From assembly GCA_963742305.1 (NCBI GenBank), contig CAVULN010000017.1, positions 186,001-250,000 on the forward strand: 64,000 bases of DNA, read 5' to 3'. The stretch is from Roseiarcus sp963742305 (GTDB taxonomy: Bacteria; Pseudomonadota; Alphaproteobacteria; Rhizobiales; Beijerinckiaceae). Of this stretch, positions 37,904 through 46,340 are shown piece after piece; positions within the stretch are counted from its first letter, which is position 1, and each line of letters begins with the position of its first letter. A program made the position numbers and the translations under genes. The notes beneath the pieces were generated by a model. That model did no database searches. It saw only the letters and a program-made list of their open reading frames with translations, and had not been told where the DNA came from.

Positions 37904-39049
37904 TCAAGACCAGAACCGCCCGCTCGCCAGCCGCGCGCCCTCGGCAAGCGCGGCGAGCTTCGCCCACACGATGTCCGGATCGACCGCCGCCTGGCCGACC
38001 CACGTGCCGTAGCCGCAATCGCTGCCGGCGATGACATTCTCGCGGCCGACCAGCTTGGCGTAATTCGAGATCCGGTTCGCGATCACTTCGGGATGTTCGA
38101 TGAAGTTCGACTTCAACTCGATCACGCCTGGGATCAGCACCTTGCCTTCAGGCAGCTTCACCGTTTCGAACACCGCATATTCGTGAGCGTGGCGCGGATT
38201 GGCCGCTTCGAGCGACAGCATTGCGGGACGCGCCTTAAGCGCGATGTCGACGATGTCGGCGAGGGGCACGTCGCAATGATGCGGCCCCTCGTAGTTGCCC
38301 CAGCACAGATGCATTCGCATCCGGTCGGGAGGAATGTTCGCGAGCGCGCCGTTCAGCGCCTCGACATGTTCGGCGGCGCGCGTGCGGAACTCGGGCAACT
38401 CGAGATGGGCGTACTGGATGTGGCGGCCCATGCCCAGATCGGGACAGTCCACCTGGAGGTCGAAACCGGCGGCGACGATCGCCTCGTATTCGGGCTTCAT
38501 CGCCTCCGCAATCGCGGCGAGATAGGCGCTCTGGCTCGGATAGTGGTCGTTGTGGAAGAAGAGCGAGATGACGCCAGGGGACGCGGCGGTCATGAACGCG
38601 CGTTGCGCGGGCCTGTCGCCCACGGCGGCCTTCAGGTTGTCGATGTCGCGGCGCGCGGCGTCGGGATCGGAAACGGCGATGAGGCCGTTGCATGCCGGGG
38701 TTTTGCGGCGCGACCGCCCGGGATCGCCAAAGACGCGCCTGGCCATATTGGGGAAGTCGACGAGGTCCTGATAGACGAACGTGTTGCCCGAGCCTCCGAA
38801 TCCCGACAGGCGATCCTTGACATAGGTCGCGTAGCTCGGCTTCGACATTTCGCCGTCGGTGACAATGTCCACGCCTGCTTTTCGCTGTCTGTCGACGACC
38901 TCCTGCACGGCTGCGCGCGTGCGTTTCGCCAGCGCCGCGCTGTCGACCTCTTGGCCTTCCTCCTTGGCGTACATCATCTGAACGAGATCGTCGGGGCGCG
39001 GCAGGCTTCCGGTGTGGGTGGTGAGAAAACGGTCGAGGCTGAAAGGCAT
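37904..39049 (-). CDS. MetE-like cobalamin-independent methyltransferase (second copy)
   Basis: Intact 381-residue UROD/MetE-superfamily protein: FLTTHTGSLPRPDDLV at the start, QRKAGVDIVTDGEMSKPSYATYV, AAGFDLQVDCPDLGMGRH, HLCWGNYEGPHHCDVPL with zinc-ligand His and Cys, and GSDCGYGTWVG with the third ligand Cys. Like the protein at 19702-20722 it lacks the MetE N-terminal half, but the two are only distantly related. Such proteins may use methyl donors other than methyltetrahydrofolate; the substrate is unknown. In an operon with the quinone-oxidoreductase-like gene. Confidence 0.87.
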   Translation of the reverse strand: MPFSLDRFLTTHTGSLPRPDDLVQMMYAKEEGQEVDSAALAKRTRAAVQEVVDRQRKAGVDIVTDGEMSKPSYATYVKDRLSGFGGSGNTFVYQDLVDFPNMARRVFGDPGRSRRKTPACNGLIAVSDPDAARRDIDNLKAAVGDRPAQRAFMTAASPGVISLFFHNDHYPSQSAYLAAIAEAMKPEYEAIVAAGFDLQVDCPDLGMGRHIQYAHLELPEFRTRAAEHVEALNGALANIPPDRMRMHLCWGNYEGPHHCDVPLADIVDIALKARPAMLSLEAANPRHAHEYAVFETVKLPEGKVLIPGVIELKSNFIEHPEVIANRISNYAKLVGRENVIAGSDCGYGTWVGQAAVDPDIVWAKLAALAEGARLASGRFWS

Positions 39050-39098
39050 TTTTTGATCACCGATGATTCGGAATGTCCGCTCAATTCAGCCAACGCGG

Positions 39099-39653
39099 CT
39101 AGATCGGCTCCGGGCCGCGCGAGATGGCGGCGACGCCGGTCCGCGACACTTCGACGAGGCCGATCGGGCGCATGAGCTCGATGAAATCGTCGATCTTGCG
39201 CGGCGCCCCGGTCAATTCGAAGATGAAGCTCTCGGTGGTCGCGTCGATCACCTTGGCGCGGAAGGCGTCGGCGAGCCGCATCGACTCGACCCGGTTCTCC
39301 CCTTTGCCCCTGACCTTGATCATCGCCAGCTCCCGCTCGATGGCGCGCACGGTGAGCGTCAGATCGTTCACCGTATGGACAGGAACCAGACGTTCGAGCT
39401 GGTGGCGGATCTGCTCGATGATCTCAGGCGTCCCCGAAGTGACGATGGTGATGCGCGAGAGATGCGTCTCGTGGGCGACCTCGGCGACCGTCAGGCTCTC
39501 GATGTTGTAGCCGCGCCCCGAGAACATGCCGACGACGCGCGCCAGCACTCCGGGCTCGTTGTCGACCAGCACGGAGAGGGTGTGGGTCTCGACATTGGAT
39601 TTCGCCGTCGCCGACGAATAGGGCGAGAGCGGTTGGAGGATGGTCTTGCTCAT
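39099..39653 (-). CDS. ilvH: Acetolactate synthase small (regulatory) subunit
   Basis: Regulatory subunit of acetohydroxyacid synthase, 184 residues. It has an N-terminal ACT domain (LSVLVDNEPGVLARVVGMFSGRGYNIESLTVAE) and the C-terminal ALS_ss domain (IKVRGKGENRVESMRLADAF, IFELTGAPRKIDDFIELMRP, VSRTGVAAISRG). It confers valine feedback control on IlvB. On the same strand as ilvB, but separated from it by a PLP enzyme gene (39712-40686). Confidence 0.95.
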   Translation of the reverse strand: MSKTILQPLSPYSSATAKSNVETHTLSVLVDNEPGVLARVVGMFSGRGYNIESLTVAEVAHETHLSRITIVTSGTPEIIEQIRHQLERLVPVHTVNDLTLTVRAIERELAMIKVRGKGENRVESMRLADAFRAKVIDATTESFIFELTGAPRKIDDFIELMRPIGLVEVSRTGVAAISRGPEPI

Positions 39654-39711
39654 TTCGCGTGATGTTCCCTCGGTTCCGCGCGGCCTTGGCGAGCGCCACG
39701 CATGCTTTCCT

Positions 39712-40686
39712 TCAGGCGGCGACGGCGTTCGGCTCGCCCATGACCCATCGCCGGAAGAGCTCGACGTCGATATTGCCTCCCGACAAAACGAGACCGACCT
39801 TGCGTCCCGCGAGACGCTGCCGCTCCTTCACGGCCGCCGCGAGCGCCGCCGCGCCCGCGCCCTCGGCGAGATTGTGCGCATCCGTCCAATAGGCGCGGAT
39901 CGCGGCGGCGATCTCGTCGTCACTGACCAGCGTGACCCGCGCCGCGCCCTTGAGGATGACTTCGAGCGCTTCTTCATCAGGAACGCGCGTCGCCATGCCG
40001 TCGGCAAGCGTATCGGCGCCGCTGGTGGTCACGACGCGCCCGGCGGCGAACGAAAGCGCGTAGGCTGGCGCTTCCGTCGATTGCACCCCGACGATCTCCG
40101 TTTTTAGCCCCAGGGCGTCTCGCGCCGCAATGCAGCCGCAGATTCCAGACCCCTGCCCGATCGGGACGTAAAGAACGTCGAGGTCGGAGCGTTCGCTCAG
40201 GAGCTCGAGCGCGTAGGTCGAGACGCCGAGCGCGAGATCGCGGTGGAAAGAGGGAACCATGTGGAGGCCGCGCGAGCCCGCGAGCCGCGTCGCCTCCTCT
40301 CGCGCCGCCTGAAAGTCGCGCCCGAATTCGACGAGGTCCGCGCCGAGAGCGCGCATGGCGGCGTTCTTCTCGCTTGAATTGCCGCGCGGAACGGCGATCG
40401 TCACATCGAGGCCGGCGCGCCGGCCGGCGAAGGCGAGGCTCGCCCCGTGATTGCCGCGCGTCGCCGAGATGATCCCGCGGATCTCCCGCTCGCGCTTGAC
40501 GAGCGCGTCCACGTAAGTGAGGCCGCCGCGCACCTTGAAGGCGCCGGTCGGCAAGTGGTTCTCGTGCTTGACCACAACCTCGGCGCCGAGCCGCCTGTCA
40601 AGGAGCGGCCAATTCAGCGCCGGCGTCGGGCGCAAGGCGCGAAGCACGATGTCGTGCGCGCGGCGTATCTCATCCAGGCTGAACAT
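39712..40686 (-). CDS. Threonine/serine dehydratase-like PLP enzyme
   Basis: Fold-type II PLP enzyme, 324 residues from ATG 40686 (MFSLDEI); an in-frame ATG at 40701 would add five residues. PLP is bound by Lys51 in LPTGAFKVRGGL, and the phosphate loop is GQGSGICGC. Also seen are ATRGNHGASLAFAGRRAG, VAVPRG-type IAVPRGNSSEKNAAM and LVLSGGNIDVELF. There is no C-terminal ACT regulatory domain, so it is of the catabolic TdcB/serine racemase size, not classic IlvA. Its position between ilvB and ilvH suggests it may supply 2-oxobutyrate for isoleucine synthesis; serine or hydroxyamino-acid dehydration is an alternative. Confidence 0.85.
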   Translation of the reverse strand: MFSLDEIRRAHDIVLRALRPTPALNWPLLDRRLGAEVVVKHENHLPTGAFKVRGGLTYVDALVKREREIRGIISATRGNHGASLAFAGRRAGLDVTIAVPRGNSSEKNAAMRALGADLVEFGRDFQAAREEATRLAGSRGLHMVPSFHRDLALGVSTYALELLSERSDLDVLYVPIGQGSGICGCIAARDALGLKTEIVGVQSTEAPAYALSFAAGRVVTTSGADTLADGMATRVPDEEALEVILKGAARVTLVSDDEIAAAIRAYWTDAHNLAEGAGAAALAAAVKERQRLAGRKVGLVLSGGNIDVELFRRWVMGEPNAVAA

Positions 40687-40704
40687 CGCGAACGCCCTCA
40701 CCCC

Positions 40705-40731
40705 AACCCCTCTTCCGATCGAAGAGGGGTT
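40705..40731. repeat. Palindromic intergenic repeat at the end of ilvB
   Basis: AACCCCTCTTC (40705-40715) pairs perfectly with GAAGAGGGGTT (40721-40731) around a five-base loop. Preceded by CCCTCACCCC, it resembles the short palindromic (REP/RIME-like) elements common between genes in this order. It touches the ilvB stop codon and may stabilise or partly terminate the ilvB message. Confidence 0.6.
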
Positions 40732-42503
40732 CAGACCAGCATCTTGCCCTTTTCGTCGATCACGTTCCCGAGCTCGATCCCGGCGTCGTCCTCGAGCTCG
40801 GCCATGAGCATTTCGTTATGCGCCTTGCCGGACGGAATCATCGGGAAGCAGTTCTCCTTCTGATCGACCAGGCAGTCGAAAATGACCGGCCCTGGCGTCT
40901 CGATCATTTCGATGATCGCCGCGTCGAGCTTGGCCGGCTCGGCGCAGCGGATCCCATGCGCGCCATAAGCCTCGGCGAGCTTGACGAAGTCGGGGAGCGA
41001 GTCGGTGTAGCTCTCCGAATAGCGCCCGCCATGCAGGAGCTCCTGCCATTGGCGCACCATGCCCATGTACTGGTTGTTGAGAATGAAGATCTTGACCGGC
41101 AGCCGGTACTGAACCGCCGTCGACATCTCCTGCATGTTCATGAGAATCGAGGCTTCGCCGGCGATGTCGACGACGAGCGACTTCGGATGGGCGAGCTGGG
41201 CGCCGATCGCGGCCGGCAGCCCATAGCCCATGGTCCCGAGGCCGCCCGAGGTCATCCACCGGTTCGGCTCCTCGAAGGCGAAATGCTGAGCGGCCCACAT
41301 CTGGTGCTGGCCGACTTCGGTCGTGATGTAGACGTCGCGGCCCTTGGTCAGCTGATAAAGCCTCTTCACCGCATGCTGGGGCTTGATGATCCTGTCCGAA
41401 TTGCGGAAGCCGAAGGAATTGCGCGCCCGCCAGCCGTCGATCGCGTCCCACCATTTGGCGAGCGCGGCCGGGTCGGCCCGATGAGAGCCGGCGCGCCACA
41501 GCCGGCTCATGTCCTCGAGCACATGGGCGCAGTCGCCGACGATGCCGAGATCGACCTTGACGTTCTTGTTGATCGAGGACGGGTCGATGTCGATGTGGAT
41601 CTTCCTCGACTTCGGCGAGAACGCGTCGAGGCGCCCGGTGATGCGATCGTCGAAGCGCGCGCCGACGCAGATCATGAGATCGCAGTCATGCATGGCGTTG
41701 TTCGCCTCGAACGAGCCGTGCATGCCAAGCATGCCCAGCCATTGCCTGTCGGAGGCGGGATAGGCGCCGAGCCCCATCAGGGTCGAGGTGATCGGAAACC
41801 CGGTGGTGCGGACGAGCTCGCGCAACAGCGTGGAAGCGTGCGGGCCGGAATTGATGACGCCGCCGCCTGTGTAGAAGACCGGCTTCTTCGCCGCCGCCAT
41901 CATCTCGACCGCATGGCCGACGCGCTGGACGTCGCCCTTGAGCCGCGGCTGGTAGGTCTTGTGCTGGATGTTCTTCTGGAAACTGTAGACCCCGCTCGCG
42001 AACTGCACGTCCTTGGGAATGTCGACCACCACCGGACCGGGACGGCCGCTCGAGGCGATGTAGAAGGCTTCGTGCAGGATGCGCGGCAGATCGTCGACCT
42101 TGCGCACGAGATAATTGTGCTTGGTGCAGCTGCGGGTGATGCCGGTCGTGTCGCATTCCTGAAACGCGTCGGAGCCGATGAGATGGGTCGGCACCTGGCC
42201 GGTGATGCAGACAAGCGGAATCGAGTCCATCAGCGCGTCGGTCAGCCCGGTGATGGCGTTGGTCGCGCCGGGTCCCGAAGTGACGAGGAGGACGCCGACC
42301 CTGCCGGTCGAACGCGCGTAGCCTTCCGCGGCGTGAGCCGCGCCCTGCTCGTGGCGGACAAGGATGTGGCGAAGCTTGTTCTGGTGGAAGATGGCGTCGT
42401 AGATCGGCAGAACCGCGCCGCCCGGATAGCCGAAGACCATCTCGACGCCCTGGTCCTTCAGCGCCTCGACGACCATTTCCGCGCCGGTCATGTGCTTGGC
42501 CAT
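40731..42503 (-). CDS. ilvB: Acetolactate synthase large (catalytic) subunit
   Basis: TPP-dependent acetohydroxyacid synthase, 590 residues, first common step of valine, leucine and isoleucine synthesis. It begins MTGAEMVVEALKDQGVEMVFGYPGGAVLPIYDA with the catalytic Glu in VRHEQGAAHAAEGYARSTG. Middle domain: FYTGGGVINSG and GARFDDRITG. The TPP domain has GGLGTMGYGLPAAIGAQLA and LNNQYMGMVRQWQELLHGGR. The metal motif, normally GDG or GDA, reads GEA here (DIAGEASILMN), which is worth checking. An attenuator-like terminator and a possible leader peptide precede it. Confidence 0.95.
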   Translation of the reverse strand: MAKHMTGAEMVVEALKDQGVEMVFGYPGGAVLPIYDAIFHQNKLRHILVRHEQGAAHAAEGYARSTGRVGVLLVTSGPGATNAITGLTDALMDSIPLVCITGQVPTHLIGSDAFQECDTTGITRSCTKHNYLVRKVDDLPRILHEAFYIASSGRPGPVVVDIPKDVQFASGVYSFQKNIQHKTYQPRLKGDVQRVGHAVEMMAAAKKPVFYTGGGVINSGPHASTLLRELVRTTGFPITSTLMGLGAYPASDRQWLGMLGMHGSFEANNAMHDCDLMICVGARFDDRITGRLDAFSPKSRKIHIDIDPSSINKNVKVDLGIVGDCAHVLEDMSRLWRAGSHRADPAALAKWWDAIDGWRARNSFGFRNSDRIIKPQHAVKRLYQLTKGRDVYITTEVGQHQMWAAQHFAFEEPNRWMTSGGLGTMGYGLPAAIGAQLAHPKSLVVDIAGEASILMNMQEMSTAVQYRLPVKIFILNNQYMGMVRQWQELLHGGRYSESYTDSLPDFVKLAEAYGAHGIRCAEPAKLDAAIIEMIETPGPVIFDCLVDQKENCFPMIPSGKAHNEMLMAELEDDAGIELGNVIDEKGKMLV

Positions 42504-42550
42504 GTTCGCAACTCTCCGCCTTATCTCTCGTCAATCGGGAATCCGGGCAA

Positions 42551-42575
42551 CAAAAAAGGCCCTCAAGAGGGCCTT
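42551..42575 (-). terminator. Attenuator-like terminator upstream of ilvB
   Basis: On the minus strand AAGGCCCTC and GAGGGCCTT form a perfect 9-bp stem with a two-base loop, followed by a T-run. It lies about 50 nt before the ilvB start and reads in the ilvB direction, so it would stop transcription ahead of ilvB unless antiterminated. The plus strand lacks the T-run. Confidence 0.8.
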
Positions 42576-42605
42576 CGGGTAGCGCCAAGCGAACGGATGC
42601 AGATC

Positions 42606-42653
42606 CTAAATCTGCCCGCTCCCCGGCGCCAAAGATACGATAAGCTTCGTCAC
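42606..42653 (-). promoter_or_regulatory. Candidate ilvB leader peptide
   Basis: A 15-codon frame from GTG 42651-42653: VTKLIVSLAPGSGQI then TAG. It has consecutive Leu-Ile-Val codons, as expected of an ilv attenuation leader. The stop codon sits in a small hairpin (GCAGAT/ATCTGC), about 30 nt before the terminator at 42551-42575. The ribosome-binding site is weak and translation is unproven. Confidence 0.45.
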
Positions 42654-42783
42654 GTGCCGTCTCGAATTGAAACCAGCGCCACCGTAAAGAAAGCCGCGGG
42701 GCGCGTCAAGCCATTGTGGGCGGGGTCGTTCACCCGCATAAGCCGGCCGCAGGCTAGGGCTGGCTTGGAGGAGGAAACGACAC

Positions 42784-43683
42784 ATGTCGGCAACCGCCAA
42801 GACCCTGGACGCCGGCATTCTCTCGATCGCCTATCTGGAATATGGAGACGCGTCCGGCTGGCCATGCATCATGGGCCACGGCTTCCCTTACGATGTCCAC
42901 GCCTATTCGGACACGGCGCCCGTCCTGGCCGAGGCCGGGGCGCGCGTGATCGTTCCTTATCTCCGCGGCTACGGGCCGACGCGGTTCGTCAAGGCCGGAA
43001 CGCCGCGCTCAGGCGAGCAGGCGGCGCTCGGCGCGGACCTTCTGGCGCTCATGGACGCACTTCGCATCGAGCGCGCCGTCCTCGGCGGATACGACTGGGG
43101 CGGGCGGGCCGCCTGCGTGGTCGCGGCGCTCTGGCCCGAGCGCGTCCTGGCGCTGGTCTCGGGCAATTCCTACAATATCCACGACATCGCGCGCGCGATG
43201 GAGCCGGCGAGCCCCTCGGAGGAAGCGGCCTTCTGGTACCAGTATTATTTCCATTCCGAGCGCGGGCGGCGCGGCCTTGACCGGAACCGGCGGGAGATCG
43301 CCCGCCTCCTGTGGCGGATGTGGTCGCCCACATGGGGCTTCGACGAGGCGACCTTCGAGCGGACCGCCAAGGCGTTCGACAATCCCGATTTCGTCGACGT
43401 GGTCATCCATTCCTACCGGCATCGCTACGGGCTTGCCGCCGGAGACAAGGCCTATGCGGCGATCGAGGCGAGGCTCGCCGCCCAGCCGCCGATCGCGGTC
43501 CCGGCGATCACCATCGACGGCGACGCCGACGGCGTGAACCCGGGCACGTCGCATCACGCGGGGAAATTCACCGGCCCCCATGAGCATCGCATATTCGCCG
43601 GCGCCGGCCACAACCTGCCCCAGGAGCAGCCCCGGACATGGGCGCGCGCGGTCCTCGACGCGCGAGCCATGGCGAAAGCTTAG
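42784..43683 (+). CDS. Alpha/beta hydrolase with Asp nucleophile (epoxide hydrolase/dehalogenase-like)
   Basis: A 299-residue alpha/beta-hydrolase. The nucleophile elbow is GGYDWGGRAA near residue 100, with Asp where esterases have Ser; this favours epoxide hydrolase or haloalkane dehalogenase chemistry. The oxyanion region is GHGFPYD and the catalytic His is in FAGAGHNLPQEQP. Divergent from ilvB, with about 130 bp between leader and start. Confidence 0.85.
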   Translation: MSATAKTLDAGILSIAYLEYGDASGWPCIMGHGFPYDVHAYSDTAPVLAEAGARVIVPYLRGYGPTRFVKAGTPRSGEQAALGADLLALMDALRIERAVLGGYDWGGRAACVVAALWPERVLALVSGNSYNIHDIARAMEPASPSEEAAFWYQYYFHSERGRRGLDRNRREIARLLWRMWSPTWGFDEATFERTAKAFDNPDFVDVVIHSYRHRYGLAAGDKAYAAIEARLAAQPPIAVPAITIDGDADGVNPGTSHHAGKFTGPHEHRIFAGAGHNLPQEQPRTWARAVLDARAMAKA

Positions 43684-43818
43684 AGAACGAAACGGCTGGT
43701 TACGGCCATGGACCTTGGCGCGGAAGGGACTGAGCATTGGCGCCCAGCTGGATCGCGACCGCGGTCATGGCGACCTGAGCCGCGGGCATCTTTGCGACCT
43801 GGAACGCTTGAGCCGCGC

Positions 43819-44400
43819 CTAGACCGGGCCGCCCGATGATTTCGCCCCTCGAAGGAGCCGGCGGAGGATACGGATCGCCGCGAGCAGGAACAGAACGACC
43901 AGCGCGATCGCGGCGACCGGCGCCGCCAGCGCCAGGAAGGAAATCAGCACGGCGCCGCCAAGCTCGGCGGTGGAAATGACGAAGTTCCCCAATCCGCCCG
44001 TCAGAACCGTCGAGTGGCCCCTGAGGATCCCGGTCAGCCCGCGGGTGAACCCGGCGACGCCGCCGCCGGCGATAATGGCCGCCGTCCATTTCACCATTGG
44101 CGGCATATCGGTCATGACAGCCGCCGACAGGATCGTCCCGGCGATGAACGCAGCGGGCGCGGTCGCGACATCGAGCAGGTTGTCGACGACAGGAATGTAA
44201 TACGCCAGGACTTCAACGAAGGCCGCCACGCCGAGCATTATCAGGGCCGGCGGCGTGCCGAGCCAGGCGAAGCCATCGTCCAAATGGAGATACCCGGCAT
44301 GGGCGGCGGCCCCGGCGATGAACATCGGCAAAAAGATGCGAAAGCCGGTCGCCGCGGCCAGGGCGACGCCCAGAACGATCGATAGCGCCAGGTCCTGCAT
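43819..44400 (-). CDS. DUF4126 membrane protein
   Basis: A 193-residue integral membrane protein with about four or five hydrophobic segments: LALSIVLGVALAAATGFRIF, PALIMLGVAAFVEVLAYYIP, WTAAIIAGGGVAGFTRG and FLALAAPVAAIALVVLFLLAA. The GFRIFLPMF and YYIPVVDNLLD motifs are typical of DUF4126. Function unknown. It ends in a basic, cytoplasm-facing tail. Confidence 0.82.
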   Translation of the reverse strand: MQDLALSIVLGVALAAATGFRIFLPMFIAGAAAHAGYLHLDDGFAWLGTPPALIMLGVAAFVEVLAYYIPVVDNLLDVATAPAAFIAGTILSAAVMTDMPPMVKWTAAIIAGGGVAGFTRGLTGILRGHSTVLTGGLGNFVISTAELGGAVLISFLALAAPVAAIALVVLFLLAAIRILRRLLRGAKSSGGPV

Positions 44401-44498
44401 GGGAGCGAAAGCCTATAACGGCTCAAACGGCGATCGGCGAGCGGCGCGACGCAGCGTCGCGTTGACGCGGGTCCGCGGACCTGGCCCTGGCTGGCTGC

Positions 44499-45285
44499 CT
44501 AGAATCCGAGAACGCTCGCGTTGACCGAGGCTTCGAGGCCGCCGTCGACCGGGAGGTTGACGCCGTTGATCCAGCGCGCCCCATCTGAGCAGAGGAAAAG
44601 ATCGCTGGGGCGCGATGTCCGGCGCCGAGCCCGCGCGGCCGACGCGCGCGATGTCGTCGTTGACCCTGGGATCGCCGAAGATCTGGCGAAACTCCTTGAG
44701 GATGGGCGTCGTCACCGGACCGGGGCTCACCGCATTCACCCGCAATCCACGGTTCTTGAACAGCGGCTCATGCGCCGCCCGCATCGTCCATAGCAGCAGA
44801 AGCTCCTTCGACAAGGGATAGGCCTCCGTGTCCGGAACCTTGTGCGCGGCGATAAGGGGCGCAAGATCCGGGAACCCGGGCGCGTCCACGAACGATTTCG
44901 CGCGCTCGAGATTGGCGCGCCAGCCGTAGCCGGCGATCGAGGCGACATTGACGACGGCGCCGCCTTCGCGCAGCCGCGGCGCGACCGCTTCGCTCAATTC
45001 CCGCAGCCCGTAGAAATTGATCGCGAGCGTCTTTGCGACCCCGATCATGCCGGAGACGCCGGCGACATTGCACAAGGCGTCGAACCGCCTGGGCAGCGTC
45101 TCGACGATCTCGGCCACGCCCTGGGCCGAGCCGATGTCGGCCTTGATGAAGGCGTCGAGCGGGCGCACAGGCTCGTTGATGTCGACGCCGATGACGTCCG
45201 CGCCGAGAGCCTGAGCGAGTTCGCCGACGCGCGCGCCGATGCCGGACGAAATTCCGGTGACGACGATCGTCTTGCCAAGGAGCAT
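44499..45285 (-). CDS. SDR oxidoreductase, coniferyl-alcohol-dehydrogenase-like (one frame break)
   Basis: Short-chain dehydrogenase, about 261 residues: VVTGISSGIGARV (cofactor loop), ALCNVAGVSGM, VVNVASIAGYGWRANLERAK with catalytic Ser, and AYPLSKELLLLWTMRA with YxxxK. The long insert after the Ser and WINGVNLPVDGGLEASVNAS at the end resemble coniferyl-alcohol dehydrogenase (CalA) and 3-alpha-hydroxysteroid dehydrogenases. Near 44600 an extra base interrupts the frame between PDIAP and FLCSDGARW. It ends at 44499. It lies two bases upstream of livM's stop, so it is the last or a linked gene of the liv operon strand. Confidence 0.83.
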
Positions 45286-45287
45286 TT

Positions 45288-46340
45288 TCAGCCTCCCGCC
45301 TCGTTCCTATCCGCGCCCGCGTCGTCGGCCCGCGCTCCGCGCGCGCCCGCGAGGCGCAGCCGGTAGCCGATCGGCAGGAGTCTCACCGACGTGCGGTCCT
45401 CGACCCAGCCCCAGATGCCGCGCGGGAACAGAAGCGCGAAGATGAGCGCGGTCGCGCCGAGCCCGACCAGATACCAGACGCCCATGGCGCCGAACCAGGC
45501 CTCGATGGCGAAGAAGATGACGGCGCCGAGAATCGACCCCTCGAAGGTGCCCAACCCTCCCACCAGCGCCATGAAGATCATGTAGGCCGTCCATAACGGG
45601 CTGAAATAGGCCTGCGGCTGGAAGGTGAGCGCCGTCGCCACCCAGAGCGCCCCCGCCATCGCCGCGCCGCAGGCGGCAAGGGTGAACACGAGCCGCTTGG
45701 CGCTCATGACGCGCACGCCGACCGATTCCGCCGCCTCCTCGTTGTCGCGGATCGCCTGGATCGCCGCGCCGAGCGGAGAGCGCAGCAGGCGGAACACGAT
45801 CGCGAGCAGGCCGGTCATCGCGACCAGCGCGCACCAGTAGGTGAGCGCCCGGCGGGTTCCGCTCGCATAGGCGTTGAGCTCGATTAGCGAGGTGCCGGTC
45901 TCGCCGCGCACCAGCGTGTCGAGATTGACGAGAAGGTGCGCCAGCTCGGCCACCACCCACATGCCGATGGCGAATTCGCCGCCCTTCAGCCTCAGCATCA
46001 GAATCGAGAGCGGCCAGGCGAGCGCGCCGACGATCAGCGCGCCCAGAAACAGCGACGGATAGACGCCGACCCCCCAATTGGCGAGGCGGATCGCCGCATA
46101 GGCGCCAAGTCCGAAGAACGCCTGCTGGCCGATCGACACCAGGCCGCAGAACCCGACCAGCGCGTTCCACATCAGGGCGAGGATCACATAGATGAACAGC
46201 GTCGTGAGCTTGTCGACGGCGTTGGCGCTGAAGATCGCGGGCCCGATCGCGAGGACGGCGACGATGACCGCGGCCGTGACGATCGCGATGCGCGACTCGG
46301 GCGTCCAGCGTTCGACCGCGGCGGGGGCGCTTGCGCTCAC
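45288..46340 (-). CDS. livM: Branched-chain amino-acid-type ABC permease, LivM-like
   Basis: A 350-residue inner-membrane permease. GTG 46338-46340 with GGAG upstream is the start; the frame is open further up, but that lies in livH. Landmarks are MWNALVGFCGLVSIGQQAFFGLGAYAA, GEFAIGMWVVAEL, AIQAIRDNEEAAESVGVRV and FQPQAYFSPLWTAYMIFMALVGGLGTFEG. The start overlaps the livH stop (GTGA). The set with livHGF and a binding protein forms a HAAT-family importer, which may carry amino acids, amides, urea or aromatic acids. Confidence 0.9.
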   Translation of the reverse strand: MSASAPAAVERWTPESRIAIVTAAVIVAVLAIGPAIFSANAVDKLTTLFIYVILALMWNALVGFCGLVSIGQQAFFGLGAYAAIRLANWGVGVYPSLFLGALIVGALAWPLSILMLRLKGGEFAIGMWVVAELAHLLVNLDTLVRGETGTSLIELNAYASGTRRALTYWCALVAMTGLLAIVFRLLRSPLGAAIQAIRDNEEAAESVGVRVMSAKRLVFTLAACGAAMAGALWVATALTFQPQAYFSPLWTAYMIFMALVGGLGTFEGSILGAVIFFAIEAWFGAMGVWYLVGLGATALIFALLFPRGIWGWVEDRTSVRLLPIGYRLRLAGARGARADDAGADRNEAGG

